Positions 1 through 7,900 of a stretch of 64,000 bases of DNA are shown here, one piece after another. The notes beneath the pieces are model-generated. The model was not told where the DNA came from, made no database searches, and saw only the letters and a program-made list of their open reading frames with translations. The translations under genes and the position numbers were made by a program. Every line of letters starts with the position of its first letter. Position 1 is the first letter of the stretch. Source of the stretch: Pseudazoarcus pumilus (GTDB lineage: Bacteria > Pseudomonadota > Gammaproteobacteria > Burkholderiales > Rhodocyclaceae); assembly GCF_002872475.1 (NCBI RefSeq), contig NZ_CP025682.1:62001-126000 (forward strand), written 5' to 3'.

Positions 1-1182
1 GTCGGTGCGCGAGTCGATGCGCAGCACGCGCCCGACCTTGTGCGCGAAGAAGATGCCCGAGAGCAGCACGCCGACCAGCACGCCGCGCGCCAGGTCATGC
101 GTTGCCACCACCACCACGACCGTGGCGATCATCACGACGCTGGAGCTGGGCGGGTGTTCGCGCAGCTTGCGGATCGAGCTCCAGTCGAAGGTGCCGATGG
201 ACACCATGATCATCACCGCCACCAGCGCGGCCATCGGGATCTGCGCGACCCACTCGTCGAGAAACACCACCATGATCAGCAGGAACACGCCGGCGAGCAG
301 GCAGGACAGGCGACCGCGGCCGCCGGATTTGATGTTGATCACCGACTGGCCGATCATCGCGCAGCCGGCCATGCCGCCGATGAAGCCGGTGGCGATGTTG
401 GCCGTGCCCTGGCCGATGCACTCGCGGCGTTTGTCGCTGTTGGTGTCGGTGAGGTCGTCGACGATGGTCGCGGTCATCAGCGATTCGAGCAGGCCGACCA
501 CCATCAGCGTCAGCGAGTACGGGAAGATGATCGCGAGCGTCTCGAAGTTCAGCGGGATGTCGGGGATCAGGAACATCGGCAGGCTGTCGGGCAGCTCGCC
601 CATGTCGCCCACGGTGCGCACGTCCAGGTTCAGCCACATGGCGATCGCGGTGAGCACGACGATGGTCACCAGCGGCGACGGAATCGATTTGGTCACCATC
701 GGCAGCAGGTAGATGATGGCCAGGCCGCCGGCGGTCATCGCATACACCACCCACGTCACGTTGGTGAGTTCGGGCAGTTGCGCGAGGAAGATCAGGATCG
801 CCAGCGCATTGACGAAGCCGGTGACGACCGAGCGCGACACGAAACGCATCAGCAGGTCGAGGCGGATCATGCCGGCGGCGATCTGCAGCACACCGGTGAG
901 CACCGTGGCCGCGAGCAGGTATTGCAGGCCGTGTTCCTTGACCAGCGTGACCATCAGCAGCGCCATCGCGCCGGTGGCGGCCGAGATCATGCCGGGGCGA
1001 CCGCCCGTGAAGGCGATCACGACGGCCATCGAGAACGAGGCGTAGAGGCCGACCTTGGGGTCGACGCCGGCGATGATGGAAAACGCGATGGCCTCGGGGA
1101 TCAGCGCCAGCGCGACCACGAGGCCGGCAAGCGTGTCGCCGCGGATATTGGAAAACCAGTCTTTTCGGATTGTCTGAAACAT
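1..1182 (-). CDS. SulP family inorganic anion permease (3' part outside window)
   Basis: The gene reads leftwards off the window edge; 394 N-terminal residues are visible, starting [15 protein letters not shown]. The SulP core follows: [20 protein letters not shown], then the GLYASF segment, [18 protein letters not shown], and many hydrophobic segments up to a basic loop ([12 protein letters not shown]) at the edge. SulP proteins carry sulfate, bicarbonate or related anions across the inner membrane and usually end in a cytoplasmic STAS domain, which would lie outside the window. The start is the only Met before the conserved region; no strong Shine-Dalgarno sequence precedes it. Substrate cannot be told from sequence; bicarbonate or sulfate are both possible. 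Confidence 0.9.
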   Translation of the reverse strand, partial: MFQTIRKDWFSNIRGDTLAGLVVALALIPEAIAFSIIAGVDPKVGLYASFSMAVVIAFTGGRPGMISAATGAMALLMVTLVKEHGLQYLLAATVLTGVLQIAAGMIRLDLLMRFVSRSVVTGFVNALAILIFLAQLPELTNVTWVVYAMTAGGLAIIYLLPMVTKSIPSPLVTIVVLTAIAMWLNLDVRTVGDMGELPDSLPMFLIPDIPLNFETLAIIFPYSLTLMVVGLLESLMTATIVDDLTDTNSDKRRECIGQGTANIATGFIGGMAGCAMIGQSVINIKSGGRGRLSCLLAGVFLLIMVVFLDEWVAQIPMAALVAVMIMVSIGTFDWSSIRKLREHPPSSSVVMIATVVVVVATHDLARGVLVGVLLSGIFFAHKVGRVLRIDSRTD

Positions 1183-1684
1183 GGGCGGATGATTGGTGAT
1201 GGCCGCGCGATGACCGCGCTTGGCGGACGCATGCGATGCCGGGCTGCGTGCAGGCAGCGATTGTTCGGAATCTCGTGGAGGTGGAGCGGGTGGACTTCCG
1301 GCCGGAGTGCGGGTGGTTGCGGTGGCGTGGATGGAAGTCGGGTCGAGCGAATTACAAGGGACTGCTCCGGGAAGGCGTACTGCGGAAAACCGCGCATCAT
1401 ACGGAATGTTGCGACGCAACACAATGAAATGCATAAATAAATTCTATTGATGGGCCCATCCCCGGATCGGCGCCACAGGCGCCCTTGCGTGCCGCCAGGG
1501 TCTCGCACGCTTTGGCACGCCGCTACAAGAGCGACAGCCCCGGGGCTATACTCCGGCGACACACCTCATGACCGGGCCCATGTAATCGAACTGCACCCCT
1601 TTGCCCATGCGCGCGTGTCGCGCATGCCCACCCCGCGTCGCGCGCCGTCGACGCACGCGGGAAGCCCCGAACCGGAGTGCAACG
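1183..1684. other. Intergenic region between SulP permease and DksA-like gene
   Basis: About 500 bases between two divergent genes. Short open frames exist here, but none has a convincing product or ribosome binding site. There is an AT-richer stretch around 1425-1450 that could hold the promoter of the SulP gene, and a TATACT near 1546 that could be a -10 box for the rightward genes, without a good -35 partner. No other structure recognised. Confidence 0.4.
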
Positions 1685-2032
1685 ATGACGATTGACCTGG
1701 AAGCCTTCCGCGCCCGCATCGCGGGCGATCTCCAGAACCTCGAAGAATCCCTGCGTGAGGCCGAGTCGGCAGGCCGCACGGTGATGCTCGACCAGGCCAG
1801 CGTAGGCCGTCTGTCACGCATGGACGCAATGCAGCAGCAGGCCATGGCGCAGGAGTTGCGTGCCCGGCTGATCACCAGTCGGCGCAGGCTGCAGGCGGCG
1901 CTCGCGCGCATCGACGCCGGCAGCTTCGGACATTGCTGCCAGTGCGATGCCGAGCTCGACCCCAAACGGCTCGCGCACGACCCGGCCGCCGTGTTCTGCC
2001 CCGATTGCGTGGCCGAACGAGAGAACGGATAA
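1685..2032 (+). CDS. DksA/TraR-type C4 zinc-finger protein
   Basis: A 115-residue protein with a long charged helical N-terminal part (about 1-75) and a C-terminal zinc finger: HCCQCDAEL followed 20 residues later by VFCPDC. This is the DksA/TraR C-terminal finger. Full-length DksA is about 150 residues; this shorter form lacks the longer N-terminus and may be a DksA-like RNA-polymerase secondary-channel binder or simply a small zinc protein. The start MTIDLEAFRARIAG is preceded by GGAG at a sensible distance; an upstream extension in frame is arginine-rich and unlikely. It lies 39 bases before the methyltransferase gene, same strand. Confidence 0.8.
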   Translation: MTIDLEAFRARIAGDLQNLEESLREAESAGRTVMLDQASVGRLSRMDAMQQQAMAQELRARLITSRRRLQAALARIDAGSFGHCCQCDAELDPKRLAHDPAAVFCPDCVAERENG

Positions 2033-2071
2033 GCGCAACGCGCGCCGCCGGAACCATTTGGAGCATTCCCG

Positions 2072-2680
2072 ATGGACGCTGATCTGCAGACCGAGCGCCT
2101 CGACCGGGTGTTCGATTTCCTGATCGCGCGCGGCGCGCGCAGTGTGCTCGACCTGGGTTGCGGCAACGGCGACCTGCTGCTGCGCCTGGCGCGTGACCCG
2201 CAGATCGAGCGCATCGTCGGCATCGACATCGACGAGCGCGCGCTCGTCGATGCACGACGCCGTCTGGGGCTGAACCCGGACGAGGTTGACGCTCGCGTGC
2301 GCGTGATGAACGCCTCGTTCGAGGTGGACGATGCGGCGATGGTCGGATTCGACGCCGCGGTGCTGCTCGAGACCATCGAGCACATCGAGCCCTCGCGCCT
2401 GTCGCGCGTCGAATCGGCGGTGTTCGGCGGATATCGGCCGGCCACCGTCATCGTCACGACGCCGAACCAGGAGTACAACGTGCTCTATGGACTGCTGCCC
2501 GGTGACATGCGTCATCCCGGCCATTTCTTCGAGTGGAACCGCGCCAAGTTCCGCCGCTGGGCCGCCGGCGTGGCCGGACGCAACGGCTACGACGTGTATT
2601 TCGACGAAGTCGGTGACTATGACCCGGCGCGCGGCGCGCCGACCCAGATGGCGCGCTTCATCCGCATCGGCGGAGTGTGA
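2072..2680 (+). CDS. Stand-alone Hen1-like RNA 3'-terminal ribose 2'-O-methyltransferase
   Basis: A 202-residue class I SAM methyltransferase: motif I VLDLGCGNGDLLLRLA at 25-40 and acidic motif II VGIDID at 49-54. It carries the Hen1 hallmarks: E100-x-x-E103-H104 (LLETIEHIEPSRL), TTPNQEYN at 129-136, and HPGHFFEWNRAKFRRWA at 148-164, where H151 would complete the metal site. Hen1 methylates the 2'-OH of the 3'-terminal ribose of RNA, in bacteria normally as a roughly 460-residue protein working with the Pnkp end-healing and ligase enzyme. Here only the catalytic domain exists and no Pnkp is in the window. The substrate is unknown. It sits between the DksA-like and macrodomain genes, same strand. 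Confidence 0.75.
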   Translation: MDADLQTERLDRVFDFLIARGARSVLDLGCGNGDLLLRLARDPQIERIVGIDIDERALVDARRRLGLNPDEVDARVRVMNASFEVDDAAMVGFDAAVLLETIEHIEPSRLSRVESAVFGGYRPATVIVTTPNQEYNVLYGLLPGDMRHPGHFFEWNRAKFRRWAAGVAGRNGYDVYFDEVGDYDPARGAPTQMARFIRIGGV

Positions 2681-2793
2681 CGCCGACGCGGAACGACCCT
2701 GGGCGACCGGCGTCCACACTCACATGATCTGCCGGCGCCCGAGTTGCGCCGCGGCACCCATCGAAGCCGTCACAAACGGAAAAGGAGGGAGCC

Positions 2794-3345
2794 ATGATCC
2801 GCAAGACCCTGCATGAGGTCGCCGTCGAATGCGTCGTCGGCGACATTGTCGCCCAGTCGGACATCGACGCCGTCGTCAACGCCGCCAACGCCGAGTTGCG
2901 CACCGGTGGCGGCGTGGCCGGTGCGCTGCATCGCGCGGCCGGTCCCGGTCTGGAGCAGGAGTGCCGGCCGCTCGCGCCCATCCGCCCCGGCCAGGCCGTG
3001 ATCACCGGCACCCACGCGTTGCCCAACCGTCACGTCATCCATTGCCTGGGGCCGGTCTTCGGCGTGGATGAGCCGGCAGACGAGTTGCTCGCGGCGTGCT
3101 ACCGCAACACATTGGAGCTGGCCGAGCGCGAAGGCCTGCGCTCGCTCGCCTTTCCGGCGATTTCCACCGGCGCCTTCGGCTATCCGCTGCACGCGGCCAC
3201 TGAAATCGCGCTGGCGACTGTGCTCGAGGCCGCGCCGCGCCTGGTTTTCGTGCGTTTGATCCGCTTCGTGCTGTTCGACCGCGCCGCGCTCGATGTGCAT
3301 GCCGAGGTGCTCGAAGCCCTGAGCGGTGCGGAGGGCGAACAATGA
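2794..3345 (+). CDS. Macrodomain protein (ADP-ribose / O-acetyl-ADP-ribose hydrolase type)
   Basis: 183 residues forming a single macrodomain. Diagnostic segments are GDIVAQSDIDAVVNAANAEL near residue 20, the glycine loop RTGGGVAGALHRAAG, and PAISTGAFGYP. These match the YmdB/MacroD branch, which binds ADP-ribose and removes acetyl or ADP-ribosyl groups from O-acetyl-ADP-ribose or acidic residues. The NAANAEL and GGGVAGAL pieces contain the residues usually needed for catalysis. A strong AGGAGG lies just before the ATG. The stop overlaps the start of the next gene (ATGA), so it is translationally coupled to pncB, linking ADP-ribose processing with NAD salvage. Confidence 0.88.
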   Translation: MIRKTLHEVAVECVVGDIVAQSDIDAVVNAANAELRTGGGVAGALHRAAGPGLEQECRPLAPIRPGQAVITGTHALPNRHVIHCLGPVFGVDEPADELLAACYRNTLELAEREGLRSLAFPAISTGAFGYPLHAATEIALATVLEAAPRLVFVRLIRFVLFDRAALDVHAEVLEALSGAEGEQ

Positions 3346-4709
3346 ACAAGCGCCGCGCCAACCATTGCGAGGCATACGTCAGCCACGGCCTGGGCCTGTT
3401 CACCGACCTGTACGAACTGACCATGGTGCAGGCCTACTTCGAGCAGGGCATGCGTGGCGAGGCGGTGTTCAGCCTGTTCTCGCGCGCATTGCCACAGCGG
3501 CGTAACTTTCTCGTCGCCTGCGGGCTGGACACGCTGCTCGATGATCTCGAGGCCTTTCACTTCGATGACGGCGATATCGAATACCTCGCCTCGCTCGATC
3601 GTTTTTCGCCGGCCTTTCTGGACTGGCTGCGGGATTTTCGCTTCACCGGCACCGTCTACGCCGTGCCCGAGGGCACGCCGGTGTTTGCCGACGAGCCCCT
3701 GCTCGAAATCGTCGCACCGCTGCCGCAGGCCCAGCTGATCGAGACCCTGGTGATGAACCAGATGCAGTTGCAGACGGTGCTCGCGAGCAAGGCGCAGCGC
3801 ATGGCCGCCGCTGCGGCAGGCCGGCGCGTGCTGGATTTCGGCGCGCGCCGCATGCACGGCTTCGACGCGGCGCTCAAGGCCGCGCGCGCGTTTCACGTCG
3901 CCGGCATTGCGGCCACTTCCAACGTGCTCGCGGGGCGCGTGTGGGGCGTGCCGGTGGCCGGTACCATGGCCCATAGCTACGTCCAGGCCCATGACGATGA
4001 GCGCGAGGCCTTGCGCGCCTTCGCGCAGACCTTTCCGGATACGGTGGTGCTGGTCGACACCTATGACACGCTGGCCGGCGTGCGCAAGGTCGTCGATCTG
4101 GTGCGCTCGGGCGAGGCGCGCATCGGCGCGGTACGCCTCGATTCGGGAGACCTGCTGGAGCTTGCGCGCGCGAGCCGGCACCTGCTCGACGCCGCCGGCC
4201 TGCAACACGTGGGCATCGTCGCCAGTGGCGGCCTCGACGAGGACCGCATCGCCGAACTGGTCGCCGCTGATGCGCCGATCGGGGGATTCGGCGTGGGCAG
4301 CAGCATGGGCGTGTCCGACGACGCGCCCAACCTCGACATTGCCTACAAGCTGTGCGAATACGATGGCCGTGGCCGTCTCAAGCTCTCCAGCGGCAAGCCC
4401 GTGCTGCCCGGCCGCAAGCAGGTGTTCCGCAGCCTGCGCGATGGTCGCGCGGTCGGTGACGTGATCGCCCGTGCCGACGAATCGCTGGCCGGTGAGCCGC
4501 TGCTGCACCCGGTCATGCGCGACGGCCGACGTCTGCACACCCCGGCGGATCTCGATGCGCTGCGCACGCATGCTCAAGAATCCATCGCCCGTCTGCCCGA
4601 TGCGGTGCAGGCACTCGAAGCTGCGGAACCGGGCTATCCGGTGTCGGTCAGCGCCGCGCTGCGCGAGCACCAGCAGCAGGTGGCCGAGCGCATTCGCGCT
4701 GGCCAGTGA
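3342..4709 (+). CDS. pncB: Nicotinate phosphoribosyltransferase
   Basis: 455 residues, cytoplasmic. It joins nicotinic acid to PRPP to give nicotinate mononucleotide, the first step of the Preiss-Handler NAD salvage route. The N-terminal LFTDLYELTMVQAYFEQG is the family signature. Further markers are DFGARRMHGFDAALKAARAF near 165-185, VDTYDTLAGVRK, VRLDSGDL and the GFGVGSSMGVS loop. The length fits the longer bacterial NAPRTase type (about 440-490 residues). The ATG overlaps the macrodomain stop by four bases and the nicotinamidase gene follows after 33 bases, so deamidation and phosphoribosylation of salvaged nicotinamide are encoded together. Confidence 0.93.
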   Translation: MNKRRANHCEAYVSHGLGLFTDLYELTMVQAYFEQGMRGEAVFSLFSRALPQRRNFLVACGLDTLLDDLEAFHFDDGDIEYLASLDRFSPAFLDWLRDFRFTGTVYAVPEGTPVFADEPLLEIVAPLPQAQLIETLVMNQMQLQTVLASKAQRMAAAAAGRRVLDFGARRMHGFDAALKAARAFHVAGIAATSNVLAGRVWGVPVAGTMAHSYVQAHDDEREALRAFAQTFPDTVVLVDTYDTLAGVRKVVDLVRSGEARIGAVRLDSGDLLELARASRHLLDAAGLQHVGIVASGGLDEDRIAELVAADAPIGGFGVGSSMGVSDDAPNLDIAYKLCEYDGRGRLKLSSGKPVLPGRKQVFRSLRDGRAVGDVIARADESLAGEPLLHPVMRDGRRLHTPADLDALRTHAQESIARLPDAVQALEAAEPGYPVSVSAALREHQQQVAERIRAGQ

Positions 4710-4742
4710 CACGAATCACGAATCAACACAGGGAGGCGCGCC

Positions 4743-5324
4743 ATGAACACGACGGCCCTGCATTCCCGATTCGAACCCGGCGACGCGCTGATCGTCGTCG
4801 ACGTACAGAAGGACTTCTGCCCCGGTGGGGCGCTGGCGATCGACGCTGGTGACCGCGTCGTGCCGGTGCTCAACCGGCTCATCGACGAGGCCGTGCGTGC
4901 CGGCGTTCCGATCATCGCCTCGCGCTGCTGGCATCCTCGCGATCATCCGAGCTTCCGTGATCACGGTGGCCAGTGGCCTGTGCACTGTCTGCAGGACAGT
5001 GACGGCGCCCGCTTTCATCCCGATCTCGCGTTGCCCGAGCAGACTGTCGTCGTCACCAAGGGCGTGCGTTTCGACCACGACCAGAACTCCGCCTTCGACG
5101 ACACTGGCCTGGCCGACTTCCTGCGCGCACACGGCGTGCGTCGGGTGTGGGTCGGCGGCCTGGCAGAGGACGTGTGCGTGCGCGCCACGGTGCTTGACGC
5201 GCGTCGTGAAGGCTTCGACACGGTGCTCGTGGCCGAGGCCACGCGCCCGGTCACGGCCGAAGGCGGAGAGCACGCGTTGTGCGAGATGCGCGAGGCCGGT
5301 GTGGTGCTCGAGGAAGCGGCCTGA
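4743..5324 (+). CDS. pncA: Nicotinamidase / isochorismatase-family cysteine hydrolase
   Basis: 193 residues. The nicotinamidase triad is visible: D20 (VVDVQKDFCPGG), K106 (VVTKGVRF) and C145 (GGLAEDVCVRATV). It should deamidate nicotinamide to nicotinate, feeding the pncB product directly upstream. The metal-binding loop reads SRCWHPRDHPSF, with H64, H68 and H81 available, but C62 stands where an Asp ligand is usual (DWHP in E. coli-type enzymes). Either Cys ligates the metal here or the substrate differs, so another isochorismatase-family amidase cannot be excluded. A GGGAGG ribosome site precedes the ATG. It is the last gene of the rightward cluster and is convergent with the CopZ-like gene. 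Confidence 0.85.
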   Translation: MNTTALHSRFEPGDALIVVDVQKDFCPGGALAIDAGDRVVPVLNRLIDEAVRAGVPIIASRCWHPRDHPSFRDHGGQWPVHCLQDSDGARFHPDLALPEQTVVVTKGVRFDHDQNSAFDDTGLADFLRAHGVRRVWVGGLAEDVCVRATVLDARREGFDTVLVAEATRPVTAEGGEHALCEMREAGVVLEEAA

Positions 5325-5340
5325 GGGTCCGCGTGACCGC

Positions 5341-5766
5341 TCAAGTGCGCGGCAGGTCCTTCAGACAGCAGCGGCCCGACGGGTTGCTGGTCTCGCATGA
5401 GCATTCGCCCGCGCGCGTCCTGTCCTCGACGAAACGGTGCAGCGAGGCGTCGCCCTCGAAGTCGGCCCGGCTGAGCTTGAAGCAGTAGCACAGCAGCGAA
5501 GCACCGTCGTCGTCCTTGATGCCCACGCGCGTGTGCAGCCTGTCGCGCGTAATGCGCGAGCCGTCGTCGCCGAAATACACGGTGTCGCAAGTCGGGCTGG
5601 CGCAGAAGAAGTGACGCGCGGCCGACGGTGTCCAACTCGCCGGTGTGCTCAGGTGGTGGGCGATCGTGGGTTCGCCGACCGCGATTCCGGCGACACCGCA
5701 TTCCGGACAGGCCTGCCGGCGCGATGCTGGTGAGCGGCCCTTCGGACTCTTGCAGCACTCGTCCAT
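5341..5766 (-). CDS. CopZ-type zinc / [2Fe-2S] protein
   Basis: 141 residues, cysteine-rich. The N-terminal half has CPECG, then THHL/PSAARHFFCASPTCDTVYFG, matching the zinc-binding domain of CopZ proteins. The C-terminal half has LLCYCF followed by CSCETSNPSGRCCL, the BFD-like [2Fe-2S] cysteine arrangement. Archaeoglobus CopZ, with this kind of zinc plus iron-sulfur domain, passes copper to a P-type ATPase; here the usual C-terminal CXXC heavy-metal domain is absent and no copper ATPase is adjacent, so the role is open. The start MDECCKSPKG was chosen because the longer upstream frame has no family match. It converges on pncA, with 16 bases between the stops. Confidence 0.72.
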   Translation of the reverse strand: MDECCKSPKGRSPASRRQACPECGVAGIAVGEPTIAHHLSTPASWTPSAARHFFCASPTCDTVYFGDDGSRITRDRLHTRVGIKDDDGASLLCYCFKLSRADFEGDASLHRFVEDRTRAGECSCETSNPSGRCCLKDLPRT

Positions 5767-6046
5767 GTTCAGTCTCCCGACTTGGCGTTGGTTGGCCTGG
5801 AAATAAGCGATTTCGTTCAGGGCGCGGCGGATGGATTGCCAATCTTGCGATCTTGCGCGCGGTGGCTCAAGTTCGCGAGGCCTCGCCGCGGACCGGACGC
5901 CCCGGTACGATGTCGCCAATCCTGAAGGCTGTGAATCGCTGCCGTGTGGCATCTCCGTGTGCTGCCTTGCTCCGGCCCCGGCCGCGCTGCGGGGTGCTGA
6001 TCGCCGGCTGCGTACGCTGGTCACCGGTTCCCCAACGGAGTACGCC

Positions 6047-6766
6047 ATGAACATCGATTTCATCGAACTGGACTACCGCGAAACCCCCATCGGTGCGGTC
6101 AGCATCCGCCGTCGCAGCGAGGTGCGTCTGGGCGGCGTGACCGTCTACGAGATCAAGCTCGACGACGAATTCCTGATGTCGAGCCTGTTCACGGCCAGCG
6201 AGGAGGCGCTTGCACGGCTCGGGCTGGCACCGCTTGAGCGTGCGGATCTGGACGTGATCGTCGGCGGACTGGGCCTGGGCTACACCGCCGCCACGGTGCT
6301 GGAGAACCCGGCGGTGGGCTCGCTGCATGTGGTCGATTGGCTCGCACCCGTGATCGAATGGCACGAGACCGGCATCTGCCCGCTCGGGCCGACGCTGACA
6401 GCGGATGCGCGCTGCAGCATCAAACATGGCGACTTCTTCCGGCTCGCAGTTTCCGACGACGGCTTTCTGGCCGAGCCGGGCCGGCGCTTCGACGCCATCC
6501 TGCTCGACATCGACCATACGCCGCAGCATGTTCTGAACGAATCACATGCGGGCTTTTACACGCGTGAATCGCTCACCGCGATGACGCGCCAACTCAAACC
6601 CGACGGCGTGTTCGCGCTGTGGTCGGACGATCCGCCGCATGCCGGGTTCGAGGCCTTGCTCGGCGAGGTGTTCGAGTCGGTCGCCGCGCACGTCGTGCCG
6701 TTCCCCAATCCCTACACCGGCGGCGAGTCGGCGTGCACCGTGTACGTCGCGCAGCACCCGCGTTGA
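6047..6766 (+). CDS. Spermidine synthase-like protein
   Basis: 239 residues with a Rossmann SAM-binding fold of the polyamine aminopropyltransferase family: DVIVGGLGLGYTAATVLE, HVVDWLAPVIEWHE, DARCSIKHGDFF and FDAILLDIDHTPQHVL. The usual GGGDG glycine motif reads GGLGLG, and the polyamine-contacting acidic motif reads LLDIDHTP, so this is probably not a true SpeE but one of the many spermidine synthase-like proteins of unknown substrate. The start MNIDFIELDYRE is preceded by CGGAG; an in-frame upstream extension of 72 codons looks non-coding. It stands alone between the divergent CopZ-like gene and the urease cluster. Confidence 0.75.
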   Translation: MNIDFIELDYRETPIGAVSIRRRSEVRLGGVTVYEIKLDDEFLMSSLFTASEEALARLGLAPLERADLDVIVGGLGLGYTAATVLENPAVGSLHVVDWLAPVIEWHETGICPLGPTLTADARCSIKHGDFFRLAVSDDGFLAEPGRRFDAILLDIDHTPQHVLNESHAGFYTRESLTAMTRQLKPDGVFALWSDDPPHAGFEALLGEVFESVAAHVVPFPNPYTGGESACTVYVAQHPR

Positions 6767-6830
6767 AATCCTGCGAGGAATGCGCGGCGCGAACCGAAGC
6801 AGTGCATGGAGACTGCGACCACGGTCGCAG

Positions 6831-6867
6831 CGCCCCGAAGTGGTGCGCAATGCACTGATTCGGGGCG
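6831..6867. promoter_or_regulatory. Inverted repeat upstream of urease cluster
   Basis: CGCCCCGAA at 6831-6839 is exactly mirrored by TTCGGGGCG at 6859-6867, with a 19-base loop. It lies in the 225-base gap between the spermidine synthase-like gene and ureD. No T-run follows, so a regulator site or weak terminator are both possible. A second dyad, TGCGACC/GGTCGCA, sits just before it near 6814-6829. Confidence 0.45.
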
Positions 6868-6964
6868 TATCTCGGGTCGCAAAGGTGCAAGTCTCGCTCG
6901 TGCACGGCCGCGCACGGCTGCCATCCCCGATGATTGGGCTGTTTTTACGCCGCTTGTGAGGACA

Positions 6965-6980
6965 TGGCACGGGATTCGCT
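6965..6980 (+). promoter_or_regulatory. Sigma-54-type -24/-12 promoter candidate for urease
   Basis: TGGCACGGGATTCGCT keeps the invariant GG and GC with exactly ten bases between them and the full TGGCAC -24 element; the -12 box is TCGCT instead of TTGCT. Nitrogen-controlled urease clusters often use sigma-54. The predicted start of transcription falls almost on the annotated ureD ATG at 6992, which would give a leaderless message or mean that ureD starts further in. Confidence 0.45.
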
Positions 6981-6991
6981 AAACCCCGTCC

Positions 6992-7870
6992 ATGAACCTC
7001 GTCGTCGACCCTGCCCACCTGATTCCGCCGGAGCTCGCGCCACCCGCGTCCGTCCCGGGCTGGCACGCGTCGCTGCAACTCGGCTTCGCGCGACGCGGCC
7101 TGCGCACCGTGCTGGTGCACAGCCGTCATGCAGGCCCCTTGCGCATGCAGAAGCCGCTGTACCCGGAAGGCGAGGCCGTGTGTCACGCCATCGTGCTGCA
7201 TCCGCCGGCCGGCATCGTCGGTGGCGACGTGCTGGACATCTCGGTCGAGGTCGGACCGCTCGCGCATGCGTTGCTGACCACGCCGGGTGCCGGCAAGTGG
7301 TATCGCAGCGGCGGCCGGCAGGCTGCCATGACGCAATCGCTGCGGGTCGCCAAGGATGGCATCTGCGAGTGGCTGCCACAGGAGGCCATCATTTTCGACG
7401 GCGCCGAGGCGAGCCTGACGACGCACGTCGAGCTGGAGGCCGGTGCGCGCTTCATCGGTGCCGAGATGAGCTGCTTCGGGCGCACCGGCTCGGGCGAGCG
7501 TTTCACGCAGGGGCGCTACTCGAGCCACACGCGCATCCGCATCGATGGACGCGCGGTGTGGCTGGAACGCGGTCGCGTCGATGGCGGTGGCGCCCTGCTC
7601 GATTCGCCGGTGGGGCTGGCCGGCCAGCCGGTGACCGGCACGTTGTGGATCGTCGGACCGCAAGTCGATGAGGCCCTGCGCGACGCCTGCCGCGAGATCG
7701 AGCCGCTCGCCGGTGAAGGGGCCGTGACCCTGCTGCCCGGCGTACTGGTCGCGCGCTGGCTGGGCCCGGCCTGCGAGCCGGGGCGCGAGTGGTTTTCGCG
7801 ATTGTGGGCCCGCGTTCGACCGTCGCTGACCGGCCTGTCCGCCGCCACGCCGCGCATCTGGAATACCTGA
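6992..7870 (+). CDS. ureD: Urease accessory protein UreD
   Basis: 292 residues. UreD (UreH) is the scaffold that binds apo-urease and, with UreF and UreG, guides nickel into the active site. Typical segments are WHASLQLGFARRGLRTVL near 25, RMQKPLYPEG, LHPPAGIVGGD, LLTTPGAGKWYR and WLPQEAIIFDGA. The length matches the family. The ATG is the first in frame, but it lacks a clear ribosome site and lies only 12 bases after a sigma-54-like promoter, so the true start is uncertain. It heads the cluster and is 30 bases before ureA. Confidence 0.93.
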   Translation: MNLVVDPAHLIPPELAPPASVPGWHASLQLGFARRGLRTVLVHSRHAGPLRMQKPLYPEGEAVCHAIVLHPPAGIVGGDVLDISVEVGPLAHALLTTPGAGKWYRSGGRQAAMTQSLRVAKDGICEWLPQEAIIFDGAEASLTTHVELEAGARFIGAEMSCFGRTGSGERFTQGRYSSHTRIRIDGRAVWLERGRVDGGGALLDSPVGLAGQPVTGTLWIVGPQVDEALRDACREIEPLAGEGAVTLLPGVLVARWLGPACEPGREWFSRLWARVRPSLTGLSAATPRIWNT

Positions 7871-7900
7871 ACCGGGGCGCTGCCCCGCTGGAGAGGACGA

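Noticed and set aside
40-1440. 466-codon plus-strand frame at the window start
   Set aside because: Antisense to the SulP permease; product is a His/Asp-rich shadow with no family.
1511-1530. Possible second sigma-54 site (TTTGGCACGCC) upstream of the DksA-like gene
   Set aside because: The GC of the -12 element is missing at the required ten-base spacing.
1601-1684. N-terminal extension of the DksA-like protein
   Set aside because: Arginine/proline-rich and without ribosome site, while the ATG at 1685 has GGAG and starts the family-like region.
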